From the NCBI GenBank assembly GCA_965112735.1, contig OZ218955.1, positions 620,001 to 684,000 on the forward strand: DNA of 64,000 nt, read 5' to 3'. Positions 1 through 11,600 of the stretch are shown here, in pieces. Each line of letters starts with the position of its first letter. Within the stretch, counting starts at the first letter, position 1. The translations under genes were made by a program, and so were the position numbers. A model generated the notes under the pieces. That model was not told the DNA's origin. It made no database searches and saw nothing but the letters and a program-made list of their open reading frames with translations. Origin of the DNA: Phaeosaccion multiseriatum. Its lineage: Eukaryota > Ochrophyta, other classes.

Positions 1-279
1 AAGAGGTGGAAAGAGAGAACGAGGAGAAAGCAATTATAATGTTCATTTTTTTTCTCTTCCCGTGACACGACCTGGGGTCACAGATTGGACACACAACTCA
101 CGCACTTCAATGTACGTACATTCGTAAATTTTCCTTGGTGGGTTGATTAAGAGCGCTGTATGTGTGCCCTGGTGAATCACCTACTGGGCTGCCTGCTCGG
201 GTGAAAGCCCCCTTCCAAGCCCTGCTCGCCCTCACCATCTGCTGGCAGCGCGTGCCTTCTGTCTACATTGGGCACCTGC

Positions 280-890
280 TTACCCATCGCACGCCCACTC
301 AAACATACGTATCTCCTCCGTCATCCTCTCCAGCAGCCCTGCTGAGGCCCCCAGCTCGCCCAGTGTCCAGCCCTCCGCCTCATCCTCCTCATCCCCGTCA
401 TCTTCCCCCTCCTCCTGTTGCTGCCGCTCGTCGTCCTCCGCCGCCGCGTGAGGCATCGAGGCGGGTACTCCTCCTCTGGGCCTGCGAAAGTCGGGCATGC
501 ACTCCCGAAGAAGCTTGTACACACCCAACCAATTGTACCTATGCGCTGCCATCTCTAGCTGATCTGACAAATCGTACCGCCCCTCCGCATGCGCCGTCCC
601 CAAGGCCACATCCACATTCGCCCCCGCACACACCAACTCATCCACCACGTCGTGATGGGCGTAACGGTTGGCTCTATAGAGTGCGCTATAGCCATCCGGT
701 GTGGCCCGGTCGATGTCCACCCCCTTGTCCACCGCCGTGTAGAGCAGCTCCACCACCACGTCAAAGTCTCCCTTCTCGCTTGCCATCATGAGGGGGGTGA
801 AACCGCCGGAATCCGCAATGCCCATGTCGGCATTGGCGGAGAGGAGGAGCTTTACCACGTCTGCTAGAGGCGTAAAGGCATACAGGTATG

Positions 891-951
<61 letters not shown>

Positions 952-993
952 AATGTACACATACATACATTCATACATACATACGTACACAAT

Positions 994-1030
<37 letters not shown>

Positions 1031-2365
1031 GTACACATACATACATTCATACATACATACGTACACAATATACATACATACGTACATACATACATACGTG
1101 CATACACACATACATATATATACATACATACATGCATACATACATATATACATACATACATACATACATACATACATACATACATACACATGTGGGTGGG
1201 AGAGGTGGGTGTGTGAGTGCATTGGGGTAGAGACGAGAGGAGGGTCAGGCAGAGAGAAAAGAGTGGAGGGCGGAGTAGGGACAGACATGCATGTCAACCC
1301 CGCTGGCCTCGGCCCGAGTTGAAACTGAAGTAACTGCAATTGGCATGAAACTGAAGGAGGGAGGGACAAGAAAAGAGCGATCGATATATATCATTACCAC
1401 ACATACCCACTCCTCACGACGCACGCACGAACGCACCGATGTGGCCCTTTTGACAGGCGAGGTAGAGCGGAGTGCCTCCCTCATCGTCGGCCTTGTCCAC
1501 GTCAGCGTCGGCTTCAATGAGCAGACGCACAATCTCTGCAGGCAGTGCAGGCAGTGCAGGGAGTCGGACAGGGGAATAGAGGCGTATGGGGCACGAAGGG
1601 AGTCAGACAAGAGAATACAGGCGTATGGGGTAGGCAGACAGGCAGAGAGTCGGGCTGTGGAATAAAGGTGTATGGGCGAGGAGGAAGGGGGTCAGGCAGT
1701 GAAAAAGAGGTGTATGGGCAGGCAGGCAGGGAGTCGGGTCGCAGTGGATCATGACATACCGTGGTAGGTAAATAGGTGGGAAGTTAGTGGATGGGTGGGT
1801 GGGGTGGTAGGTGGGTGGGTAGGTGGGTGGGCAGGTGGGTGGGCAGGTGGGTAAGTGAGTAGATGGACGGAGGGTTGGAAGGAGTGGGGGGTTAAAAATC
1901 CACTACATCAAAAACAGGAGGAGGAGCCGACTGATACGGACAAGGTGGGAAGGGGGTAAAAGGGGAAGGAGGGGTTGGAGGAAGGCATGCCATGGAGGGG
2001 GAGGGGAGAGGGGTTAGGGTAAGAAGGGTAGTAGGAGTGGCTTGGGGTACGCACACCACGCCCTGCATACACACTATCCTACCTGCGTGTCCCTCATCGC
2101 ACGCCATATAGAGTGGAGTACACCCTTCGACGGCCCTGTCCACCTCCGCCCCTGCCGCGATGAGCTGTGCCACAATGGCGTCGTGCCCCTGGGAGCAGGC
2201 GGCATAGAGAGGAGTGAAGCCGCCGTCTTCAGCTTGCTCGAAGGCGGCACCGGCGGCCAGAAGCTGCTCTGTCACCTGTGGGTGGGTTTGGGTGGGGGTA
2301 AATCAAGGAAGGAGGGGGGGGGGGGGGAGGAGGAGGAGAGGAAGAGTGTTCGTATTCCAATACAC

Positions 2366-2427
<62 letters not shown>

Positions 2428-3270
2428 GGAATGTGTCACGTGCTGCCGCGCTTTGCTTCAGTTGCGGGGCTCAGATCGCAGATGACAGAAACACAAGCAA
2501 GTACGATAGGGGGGTGGACGGAGGGACAATCAGACCGCCCCCCAAAGCAGATTCGCTTCCACAAGAGAAGATCGACGAGAATGAATGAATGAAAATGGAA
2601 CTGAACGAAAGGAATGGTCGAGCCAGCGAGAGAGGACGGGCGTACGTACCACTGCATGCCCCTCTCGGCACGCGACAATGAGGGGCGTCTCCCCGTCTCC
2701 ATCCGCCTTGTCCAGCACGCTGCTACCGCCGTCCGTGAGCAGCATACCCACCACATCTTCCCTGCCGTAAGAGGCTGCGCACAGGAGGACGGTGGGGAAG
2801 GAGGGAGAGAGGGGCCCGTCGAGAGCGGCAGGGCCCTCCTTGGCGAGCAGAGCTTTGATAGCGGCCACCACCTTCTTGCGCCGCTCGCCCTTGCGGATGG
2901 CCTTCAGCAGGCGCTTCCTCTGCGTGGATGTGGGTGGGTGGGTCGGGAGTGGTTGTGCATGTGTGTGTATTACATGTCGAGAGCTACCTCTTTCCACAAC
3001 GACAGAGTTGCTACATGATCATCAATATCGGAGGATCGGAGGGGGGCAGGCCTCGAAAAGGTCATGGAAGAGAGGACGCCAGTCGAAGGATCGCAAAAGC
3101 GTATACTCGAGGAGCAGCGGGTAGGATATGTGCACGGAAATGCCCCATTGCAGATGGTGCGTTGGCTGAAGGAGGGACGGCCTTACCTCAGGAGAGACTA
3201 TCGCCGCTGCCCTTGCGGCCCTCGTCTCACTGAGCGTGAGCCGCCTGGCCTCATCACCCTGGTCCTGCAT
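280..3270 (-). CDS. Ankyrin-repeat protein, five exons
   Basis: Spliced model of 408 aa on the minus strand: exons 3270-3187, 2919-2650, 2275-2083, 1535-1437 and 860-280. All junctions are GT-AG and phases agree. Ankyrin units are visible in exon 2 (TVLLCAASYGREDVVGMLL, then GETPLIVACREGH), exon 3 (GFTPLYAACSQGHDAIVAQL, then CTPLYMACDEGH), exon 4 (GTPLYLACQKGH) and exon 5 (GFTPLMMASEKGDFDVVVEL, then YSALYRANRYAHHDVVDEL). The C-terminus is acidic and Gln/Glu-rich. Ankyrin arrays are protein-binding scaffolds; nothing here shows the partner or the compartment. The start is the Met of MQDQGDEARR; the frame stays open to an upstream Met at 3471, so the true start could be further out. The stop codon overlaps a possible GTAAG donor near 283, so an extra 3' exon is not excluded. 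Introns fall between repeats, as is common for repeat proteins. Confidence 0.75.
897..1190. repeat. AT/TACA simple repeats in ankyrin-gene intron
   Basis: The last intron of the ankyrin gene (861-1436) contains long (TA)n and (TACA)n runs. A unit of about 76 bp, beginning AAATGTACACATAC at 951, is repeated at 1027. Frames through this tract (poly-Tyr/Ile/Cys/Val) are artefacts of the repeat. Confidence 0.9.
2369..2426. repeat. (CAA)n microsatellite
   Basis: About 19 CAA units lie in intron 2 of the ankyrin gene (2276-2649). The remainder of that intron is G-rich, with a run of Gs near 2318. Confidence 0.9.
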
Positions 3271-4078
3271 GGCTCTGTTCCGCCCGCCCCCTCCGATTCC
3301 GCTGCTGCTATTGCGACTGCTGCTGCTGTTGCTGCGTTGTTCTCTAAGAGGATCGGTAATTACTGAACGGGGATGATGGGCTGATCCATTTTTTGGGCAG
3401 ATTGTTACTTTTAGGCAGCGCAGATGGCACCAAAAGGCACCCCTGTTCCACTTTTCTCTTCCGTCCATCACGCCTTAATGCAACTTCGGGGTGCTGAGAG
3501 TCAAAAGTTGCTTTAACGTGAAATTGCTTTAAAAATAGCCCCACTCTACCCACCCACCCCCCACCCTCCCCATGTAGGCTTGCATGTGCTCACGATCGGT
3601 ACTGACGGTGCTCATAGCATCTGAAAAGCCCCTCTAACCCGAACAGCTCGTTGCAGCAAATGCCGTGCACCGGCTTCCCACAGCCAGGTGCTCAGTGTGG
3701 GGCTTGACCTCGATTCTTACGCCAGCGAGAAAAGTTGCTTTAAGAAGTGAATTGCTATATGTAAAAAAAATCCGGCGAAGACTCTTAATACGCGAACATC
3801 CAGACAGTAGAGAAAGAGGTGTTACGACAGCACATGCCTACCACAGGCTCACAACTACAGCGCGTGCTCCCTCTCTTCCTCTCCCCCCTCCGTTCGCGCC
3901 TCCCTCGTCTCCCCCTACCATTCGTCTCCTTTCGTCGGCTGTTTACTTCCTCTTTAAAATAGGAAAGGGAACCGCGGACAAAATAGAGGTCAACGGAAGA
4001 GAAGGGGAAGAGGGAGGAGGAAGAGGAGGGGTCACACACACACCGTGCCTACAGATGGCGTGCCTACCCCACAGAGTA
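3271..4078. other. Intergenic region with paired upstream repeats
   Basis: There is no convincing coding frame between the ankyrin gene start and the zinc-finger gene stop. It should hold the promoter of the ankyrin gene and the 3' end of the zinc-finger gene. Two similar blocks, at about 3501-3535 and 3731-3761, each carry AAAAGTTGCTTTAA followed after a few bases by AATTGCT. They are candidate regulatory repeats, but no core promoter element is obvious. Confidence 0.5.
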
Positions 4079-4310
4079 TTACACGTGTTGACGCAGCTCC
4101 ACAAGCTTCCTCCTCTTGTCCGGTCCAGCCCAGCACTCATCAGCGGCAGCGGCAGCGGCAGAGGAAGCAGTTGGTGATACAGTGCTGGCAGACAACATCA
4201 CTGCCCCACCCCCGGCGTTCTCACTGTAACTGTGCTGCATACCCATGGCCAGCCCCGTTCCGATGCCCATACCCGCCTCCGCCTCCTCCTCCTCACGCGG
4301 CCGCTTCCCC

Positions 4311-4351
<41 letters not shown>

Positions 4352-4757
4352 CCCTGCCCCTGTCATTGCCGTAACTGCCACTAGCTTTGCCGTGCAGGTG
4401 GGGACGGGGCTCGACAATCCATTTCCGACGTGAGCGACAGGGGCGCCCTCGGCCGCCGCTGGAAGGGCAGTTGGTGATACAGCTGGAGATACAGCGGCCC
4501 CTGCAGTATCGGCGGCGACTTGTCCACTGACGGGCGCAGATGTCACTGAAGGAGGAGGATGAGGAGGAGGAGGAGGGGGGGGGGGGACGTTGGGGCGCTC
4601 GGTATTGCCGTCGTCTGGTCTCCCCTCCTCCTCAACACAGCTTTGACTTAGACTCTGCTGCTGCTGGATCTGCTGCAGCTGCAGCAGCTGCTGTTGCTGT
4701 TCTTGTTGATGCTGTTGTTCCTGTTGTAGCTGCTGCTGCTGCTGTTGCTGGTGTAGC

Positions 4758-4794
<37 letters not shown>

Positions 4795-7581
4795 GCTGTT
4801 GTTGTTGCTGGTGTTGATGCTGTTGTTGTAGCTGTTGCTGCTGTTGTTGTGGTTGTTGTAGTTGTTGTTGTAGTTGTTGTAATTGTTGTTGTTGTAATTG
4901 TTGTTGTAGTTGTTGTTGTTGTTGTTGTTGCTGTTGTAGCTGCTGCTGTTGTTGTTGTTGTTGCTGGAAGTGTTGTTGTTGTTGTTGTTCTTGTTGTTGT
5001 TCTTGTTGTTGCTGCTGCTGTTGCTGTAGCTGCAGTTGTTGTTGTTGCGCCCGCTGCTGTATCGCCAACTGCTCTACCTGCTGAAAGTCTTTCCCCTGTG
5101 CCTGCTCTGCTGCCCTCTCCTCGCTGGTCATCTTGGAATGCTTTCTGCACATGCCGTTGTCCGTCTTGCCCGACTGAGCAACCTTCGGACACCCGTCCAC
5201 ACGGCACAACTTACGCTTGATCTTGGCTCCATGCTGGACACACACCTGGGGGGAGGGAGGAGGGCGGATGGGAGGAGGAAGAGGAGGGAGGGAGGAGGGA
5301 GAGAGAGAGAGAGAGGGTAAGGGGGTAAGGGAGGGGGTGAGGAAGTGGGTGAGGGAGTGGGTGAGTGGGTGGTTGGGTGGGCGGGCGAGTGAGTGGTGAG
5401 TGGGTAGGTGGGCGAGTGAGTGGGTGAATGTAGGTGCGTAGGGGGGGAAGTGAGAGAGGTGAGTGGGTGGACGAAAGAGCAAGTCACCGAGTGGGTGAGG
5501 AAGTGACACGAACACACCCACCCACAAATACACACATATCACACATCACACATCACACACTTCCACCCAGACACACATCACGTGAGTTAGTGACACAAAC
5601 ACAAACACACACACCCACATCCACACACACAATATACCACACACACACATACACACACACGTCCACCCACCCAAACACACAAACACACCCAAACACACAC
5701 CCACACACCCAAATACACCCACACGCACGCACACGCACACACACGCACACACACACCTTGTTGTTCTGGGCCCACTTGCCGCACCCCTCTTTCTCGCACA
5801 TCTTCCTCGGAGCTCCGTGCTGCACACACACCCCTTCTCGGAAAACATGTTTCTGACATCCCTCCACGGAGCAACTGCCTTTGTCGCCCCCGCCCCCACC
5901 TTGGCCATTGCCGTCGCCCTCGCCTACCCTTCCGCTAAAGGCCTCGAAAGCAGGATCTACCGCCCCCTCGGGGACATATCCTGGCAAGTCTCCCGAGGGG
6001 GGGAGCCCACTCCCTCCCTCCTCTCCCCCTGCTAGCACCCTTCCTGGCCCTGCCACCGCTGCTGCTGCTGCTGCTGGTGGTGGTGGTGGTGGTGGTGCTG
6101 CTGCTGCTGGTGGTGGTGCTGCTAGTGGTGGTGCTGGTGCTGCCTCGCCAACTGCCAGTCCCCCGCCGCCCCCGAGCAAAGCGCCGCTCAGCCTGCCCCC
6201 GGCATAGGCAGCACTGACCGGATTCGGAATGGCAAACACAGCAGAGGTGGGTGCAGCAGTTGGTAATATAGCAGCAGCGACGCCTCCACTGCTGCCTGCG
6301 TCCAACGCACTGCGCATCACAGCACCAACACCACCACCACCGATCGCTGCCGCTATCCCATCACCACCATTTGCTATCATCCCCCCCCCACCATTGACTA
6401 CCATCCCACCACCACCACCACTGCCGGATGGCATGCCCGCAGCGCCAGAAAACAACGTCCTGCCGCCAACGGGGTCAGCAGCAGCGGTAGTAGCTGCAGC
6501 AGTGGTGGAAGACGAAGAAGACGATGCGGCAACGGCCATAGCAGCAACATTCTCCTCAGTCGCCACGGACCTGCTCGAATGTTTCACACACAGGCCCCCC
6601 TTCTGCGCCCACTTGGTGCACCCCTCCAGTCGACAGGCCTTGGAGGCGTGGCGGTGTCCAATACACACCCCTTCCTTGATGGCCCACTTGTCGCAATCCC
6701 CCAACGAGCATTTTCTCCTCGGGGCCCCATGCTGCACACACATGCCTGCCTTCTGTGCCCACTTGCTGCATCCCTCCTTACGACACATCTTCTTGGAGGC
6801 TCCGTGTCGCACACACAGTCCCTCACGCACAGCCTGTTTGCCACAGTTGCCCTCCCCCGTAGGACCCGCGCAGAGCTTCACACCGGCGCCGTGACGGGCG
6901 CACACCCCGTTCTTGACCACCCCGTTCGGACAGTCCTCTTGCCTGCACAGCCTCCGCGCCGCCCCATGTCGCACACACACACCCTGCCCGATGGCCCACT
7001 TGCCGCACCCATCCACCGCACATGTACGTCGTGAGGCTCCGTGCCGCATGCACACCCCTCCTGTCTGGGCTTGATTCTTGCAGCCCTCCGCACGACACCT
7101 CGCCCGCTTCAGTGCGGCGTGCTTTACACAGACCCCGTCCCTCACTACCTGCAAGTCGCACGCCTCTTGTGAGCACATCGTGGCCTCCACCCAGTGGTCC
7201 ATGCACACGCCGTCCCTCTCAGCGGGGCGGGCACACCCCAGATGGCCGCACTGAGCCTTGCTGATGCGAAGTGCGACGAGGTGATCCTCCTCACCACCAG
7301 AGGGGTCCCTGGGATGGGACTGGGGCGGCACCCCACCAGCCACCCCACCCAGCAGATCGCTTCCGCCGCCCCCCCTTGCCCCAGGCGCAGCATGGCCCGC
7401 CTCGCCCACGTATCCAGGGGGGGTAGGTGTCACCGCCAGCGTGTCTACAGGGGACAGAGTAGCGGCAGTGGACGGGGCAGGAGAGGGAGCGCACAGTGCG
7501 CCAGGATGGTGCCCGATGGCGGTATTTCCGGACATGCCAGAGGAGGAACCAGGTAGAGCCATGGCTGGCTGCCGCCCTTGG

Positions 7582-7612
<31 letters not shown>

Positions 7613-8132
7613 TCACCAACTGCTGGTGGTGGTGATGGAAAGTGGTGTCTGAAAGCGCGCTAGCAGCGGTCGTGGGGGCCGGAGCGGCGGCGGCAGAAAG
7701 AGCAGAAGCTGAGGGGGGCTCCGAGGGTTGCGAGGGTAAAGATGCGCTGGATAGGGCTGGGCCAGTGCTGCCAATGGGGGATGAGTCACAGATGGCAGCT
7801 GCCGACGGGGCTTGCACCCCCCCCCCTCCCCCCGCTGCTGATGTATCACCAAACTGTGCTGTCGCTGCTGCTACTATTACTGCTTCTGCTTCCTCGGTGC
7901 TTCCCGCTACCGCTACCTCTGCAGCTGCTGCCCCCTCTACCGCTTCCTCTAGCCCGGTCGCTAGTGTTGCCCCTCCCCTTGCTGCTCCTGCTGCTGCCGC
8001 TCCTGGTTGTGGTGGTGGTGGTGACGATGTCAGTGGTGATACCTCTGTCGCCCCACTGCGAGTTGCTTCCCCGTGCCTCATGCGCAGCCCATCCCCCATT
8101 CCGTAGTGCTCGCGCCCCACCTCGCTCGCCAT
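4079..8132 (-). CDS. WRKY19-like multi-zinc-finger protein
   Basis: Two exons (8132-5757 and 5245-4079) give about 1180 aa; the junction reads NNK/VCVQHG in frame. Twelve units of the form C-x4-C, about nine residues, C-x2-H can be counted: nine consecutive ones in the middle of exon 1 (for example MCRKEGCSKWAQKAGMCVQH), two at its end, and one in exon 2. This is the WRKY19-like zinc-finger arrangement known from stramenopile proteins, presumed nuclear and nucleic-acid binding, but with no function established for this family member. The N-terminus is Ala/Ser/Pro-rich with a His-rich/poly-Gln patch. A linker of about 270 residues separates fingers 9 and 10. The C-terminal third is dominated by poly-Gln from CAG/CAA repeats and ends in Gly-Ala repeats and a basic patch. 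Four to five copies of the interspersed CAGTTGGTGATACAG word lie inside the exons. Its 5' end faces the WDR60 gene. Confidence 0.8.
5530..5756. repeat. CA-rich intron start
   Basis: The single intron of the zinc-finger gene (5246-5756) begins, read on the minus strand, with GTGTGTGTG. It continues as imperfect (GT)n for over 200 bp, then GTGAGTGG repeats. Confidence 0.85.
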
Positions 8133-8606
8133 CTTTGCCTCCCTCCTCCACCTCCTCCTCCTCTGCTAGACCTCTTCAGGTGCTGTAAGTTTACAAGAGA
8201 AGGGTCAAGGGGGGAAATAGGGGAGGTCTTGTTAGGAGAGAGTCGTATTGAAGGGGGAAGAGGGAAGGATGGGAACGAGATAGCTGGGTTTTTAGGACGA
8301 GAAAAGCGAGCTAGTCCGCAGATCTGACGAAGGAGGAAAAGGGGAAGGACATCACCTCGAGTAAATGGCCTATCAAAGGGCCATGGTGCCGCTTTCCGCA
8401 GCACACAAGGGCTAATCGAGCCCCATAAAAAAAAAAAAAAAATTAACACGCTGTAGTTTCGAGGTCCAGGCTGTAGTTTCGAGGTCCTCGACATTTTAAC
8501 GGGCGGGAGGCGGGATTTTTATCCGTCAGAAGGAGGTTCTGTGTGCCTTGCTCTTCCCGTTTGGTGTCTCTCTCTCTCGCACAGAAAGAGGAGAGGGGCC
8601 TGCAAG
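8133..8606. promoter_or_regulatory. Divergent promoter between zinc-finger gene and WDR60
   Basis: This 474-bp interval separates two head-to-head start codons. It holds a run of about 15 A's at 8427-8442 and a tandem direct repeat, CTGTAGTTTCGAGGTCC, at about 8452 and 8470. There is no clear TATA box. The direct repeat just upstream of WDR60 is the best candidate regulatory element; this is inference. Confidence 0.45.
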
Positions 8607-11600
8607 ATGGACTACGCCGCTCAGCCCCGGCCGTCGGCGGGCAATGGGGGGAAGCGGTCTTCCAAAAAGGCCAGTAAGAGATCTTCAGGAGAGAGGGACA
8701 GAGACAGGTCTGCACCTGTCGCTGTGGCTGCCAATCACCAGCTCGGAGGCAGGAGTGAGGACGCGTACAGGCAGCAGCTGCACGCAGACGCTCCGTCCGA
8801 GAGCAAGGCAGCGTCAGGGGCCAGACCGGGAGGAGGGAGCAAGGCGGCGAGGAGAGGCAGCGGGAGCGGGAGTAGCAGTGGTGGAGGGAATGGGGCGGTA
8901 GGGGGAGGCAAGACGAGACCGGGCAGCTCAGCGGGTCGTCCAGGGAGTGCGATGAGCAGATCGGTCATTGGCACCATCGGCAACGAGCGCAGTCAGCAGC
9001 AAGGCGCTGGTGGGGGCATGACCAGGTGAGGGAGGGGATGCAGAGTAAGGCGAGGAGGGCCAGGGAAATAGGAGAGGGCTGGAGGGACTGAAGTGGGAAA
9101 AGCGCGTTGCTATAGACAGAGTGAGCGAGCCCGGTATGGTGTGCAAGGCACACTGCCAGCCCTGAGCGTAAACTTATGCGCTCCACTCTTTGGCCAAGGG
9201 GGGCGATGGAGGCAGGTTCTCTCCTCTTCCTCCTCCTCCTCCTCCTCCCTCCGTCTTTGGGCTCCCATTGTCATCACCCACTCCCTGAGGAGCCTCTTTT
9301 TATTCACACAGCTCACGCGGTGCTCTTCTCTTCGCCACGGCTTCACCCTTAAAACAGGCTTGGGCAAGAAGGTTATGGCCAGGCCAGTAGGCCCTCTCCT
9401 GCTGCTGCACCACCAACTGCTGCTGCTGCCCATCCCCCCGAGGAAGAGGTGCAGGACGACTACGGAGATGATGACTTTGAAGCTTATGAAGACGATGACT
9501 TCGAAGCCGAGGAGGTCAGTGTGTGTATATGTATATGTGTATGTGTGTGTGCGTTTGTGTGTGTGTGTGTGTGCGTGTGTGTGTGTGTGTGTGTGCGTGT
9601 GTGTGTGTGCGCGTGTGTGTATGTTTGCGCGTGTGTGTGTGTGTGCGTGTGTGTGTGTGCATGTATGTGTCTGTGAGGAGGTCAGTGTGTGTATATGTAT
9701 ATGTGTATGTGTGTGTGTGCGTTTGTGTGTGTGTGTGTGCGTGTGTGTGTGTGTGTGTGTGCGTGTGTGTGTGTGCGCGTGTGTGTATGTTTGCGCGTGT
9801 GTGTGTGTGTGCGTGTGTGTGTGTGCATGTATGTGTCTGTGCGTGGGTTTGCACTCATTCACCTCTTCACTCACTCATTGACCCCCTGCACCATACCGTG
9901 TACTGCAATACTGTGACCCTGCAGCATGTCCACTTCAGTCTTGTCGCTCTCTCTCCTCTGTCTCTCACTCTCTATCTCCACGTTCTCTCTCTCTTTCTCT
10001 CTCTCTTCCCTTCCCTTCTTCTCTCCTCTTCTCCTCCTGCCCCCCCCCCCATCCCTGCCTAAGCGCCGCTTCTTACGTCCTGTTACGCTTGTCCTTTTCT
10101 GTGACCGTCCCTGTTCCTAGGAGCCCGTGCCGATGCAAGCCAGCCCCTCCAAGCAGAAGGTTTCTACTTCGGCCTTCGCCACCACTGCCAATGGCGGAGG
10201 CGACACCGGGGGAGTGGGCGAAGGGAGAAGAGCTTCCTCTAGTGCGGCTCCCTCACCCGAGGAGATTCGCTCACTGCAAGCTTCATTGCAGGTAGGTGTG
10301 TGTGTGTGTGTATGTGTGTGTGTGTGTGTGTGTATGTGTGTGCGTGCGCGCTGTCGTGAGGCTTGAGACTGAAACTGAAAACTAGACAAGGTGACTGGCA
10401 GCCCCGCCGTGCAAAAGGAGCGCGTGCTCTCTTTGCCCACCTAAGGCTCACCCTCGTGCTCTCTTTGCCCACCTAAGGCTCACCCTCGTGCTCTCTTTGC
10501 CCACCTAAGGCTCACCCTCGTGCTCTCTTTGCCCACCTAAGGCTCACCCTCGTGCTCTCTTTGCCCACCTAAGGCTCACCCTCGTGCTCTCTTTGCCCAC
10601 CTAAGGCTCACCCTCGTGCTCTCTTTGCCCACCTAAGGCTCACCCTCGTGCTCTCTTTGCCCACACGAGGCTCACTCTCATGCTCTCCACTTTGCCCCGT
10701 AACGTAACGTAACACTCTCATTTACCCTGTCTCTTCACTGTCTCTTCTCTGTCTCTCTCTGTCTCAACTCTCTCTCTCTCTCTGTCTCACCCTGTCCCTT
10801 CTCTCCTCTCTCTTCTCTCTCGTTCACCCTCCCTCCCCCCCCCCTCGCTCTACCTTTCTCTCTCTCTCCCTCTTGTGTGTGTGCGCGTGCGTGTGTGTGT
10901 GCCTGGCATGGTGAAAGGCCGAGAACATCGCTGCTAAAGAGCGAATGGTGCGCCCCCGCTCACCCGCAGCCGAACCCAAGATGGCAGAGGCTGCAACACG
11001 TAAGTCGGTCGTGGCTACGGAGCAGAGCAGTTGGTGATCCAAAGCAGAGCAGTTGGTGATACAGAGCAGGGCACTGATTACAGACTACCAGTGATTGGCC
11101 TCTTGCGACCCAAAAGTATTGAGCCCCATCGACGTACAGAAGAGCACAGCACCGCGCCGTCGATGTCTGTCTGCCTTCCTATCTACTCTCTTGTTTGTCT
11201 CCATCCTTCTCTCTTCAGTGCTCTCTTTTCTGCCGTGAACATGCCCTATAGCCCATGTCCCCACCTCCTTCTCCTCCTCCTCCTCCTCCTCCTCCTCCTC
11301 CTTGCCCTCCATTGCCATAGTCCTCCCTCCTCTCCTTCTATCCCATCCACTGCCATCGCTCACCTCCTCCTCCTTCTCCTCCTCCTCTTGCTTCTTCTCG
11401 TGCCATACCGTGCCGTGCAGGGCCCTCCCGTGGAGCGAAGGGTGCCAAAAGCTCTCGCTCCGGTGCCAAGGCCTCTTCGAGGAGAGGCGAGAAGGGGGGA
11501 GAGACAAGAAGCAGCTTCGCCATGTCAGATGCAAAGGTAGGACGGCACTAGATGGGAAGGAGGGGATGGCAGTGGATGGGAAAAGGGAGGGGGCATTGTG

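Noticed and set aside
4540-5220. Long overlapping frames of poly-Val/Ala and poly-Thr on both strands
   Set aside because: They are other-frame readings of the CAG/CAA repeat that encodes poly-Gln in the zinc-finger gene; no domain or start context supports them.
9110-9874. Frames of His-Thr and Cys-Val repeats around 9.5-9.8 kb
   Set aside because: They are translations of the (GT)n intron of WDR60.
10424-10679. Possible CRISPR-like array of 32-bp repeats
   Set aside because: The units abut directly with no unique spacers, in a eukaryotic intron; this is a minisatellite.
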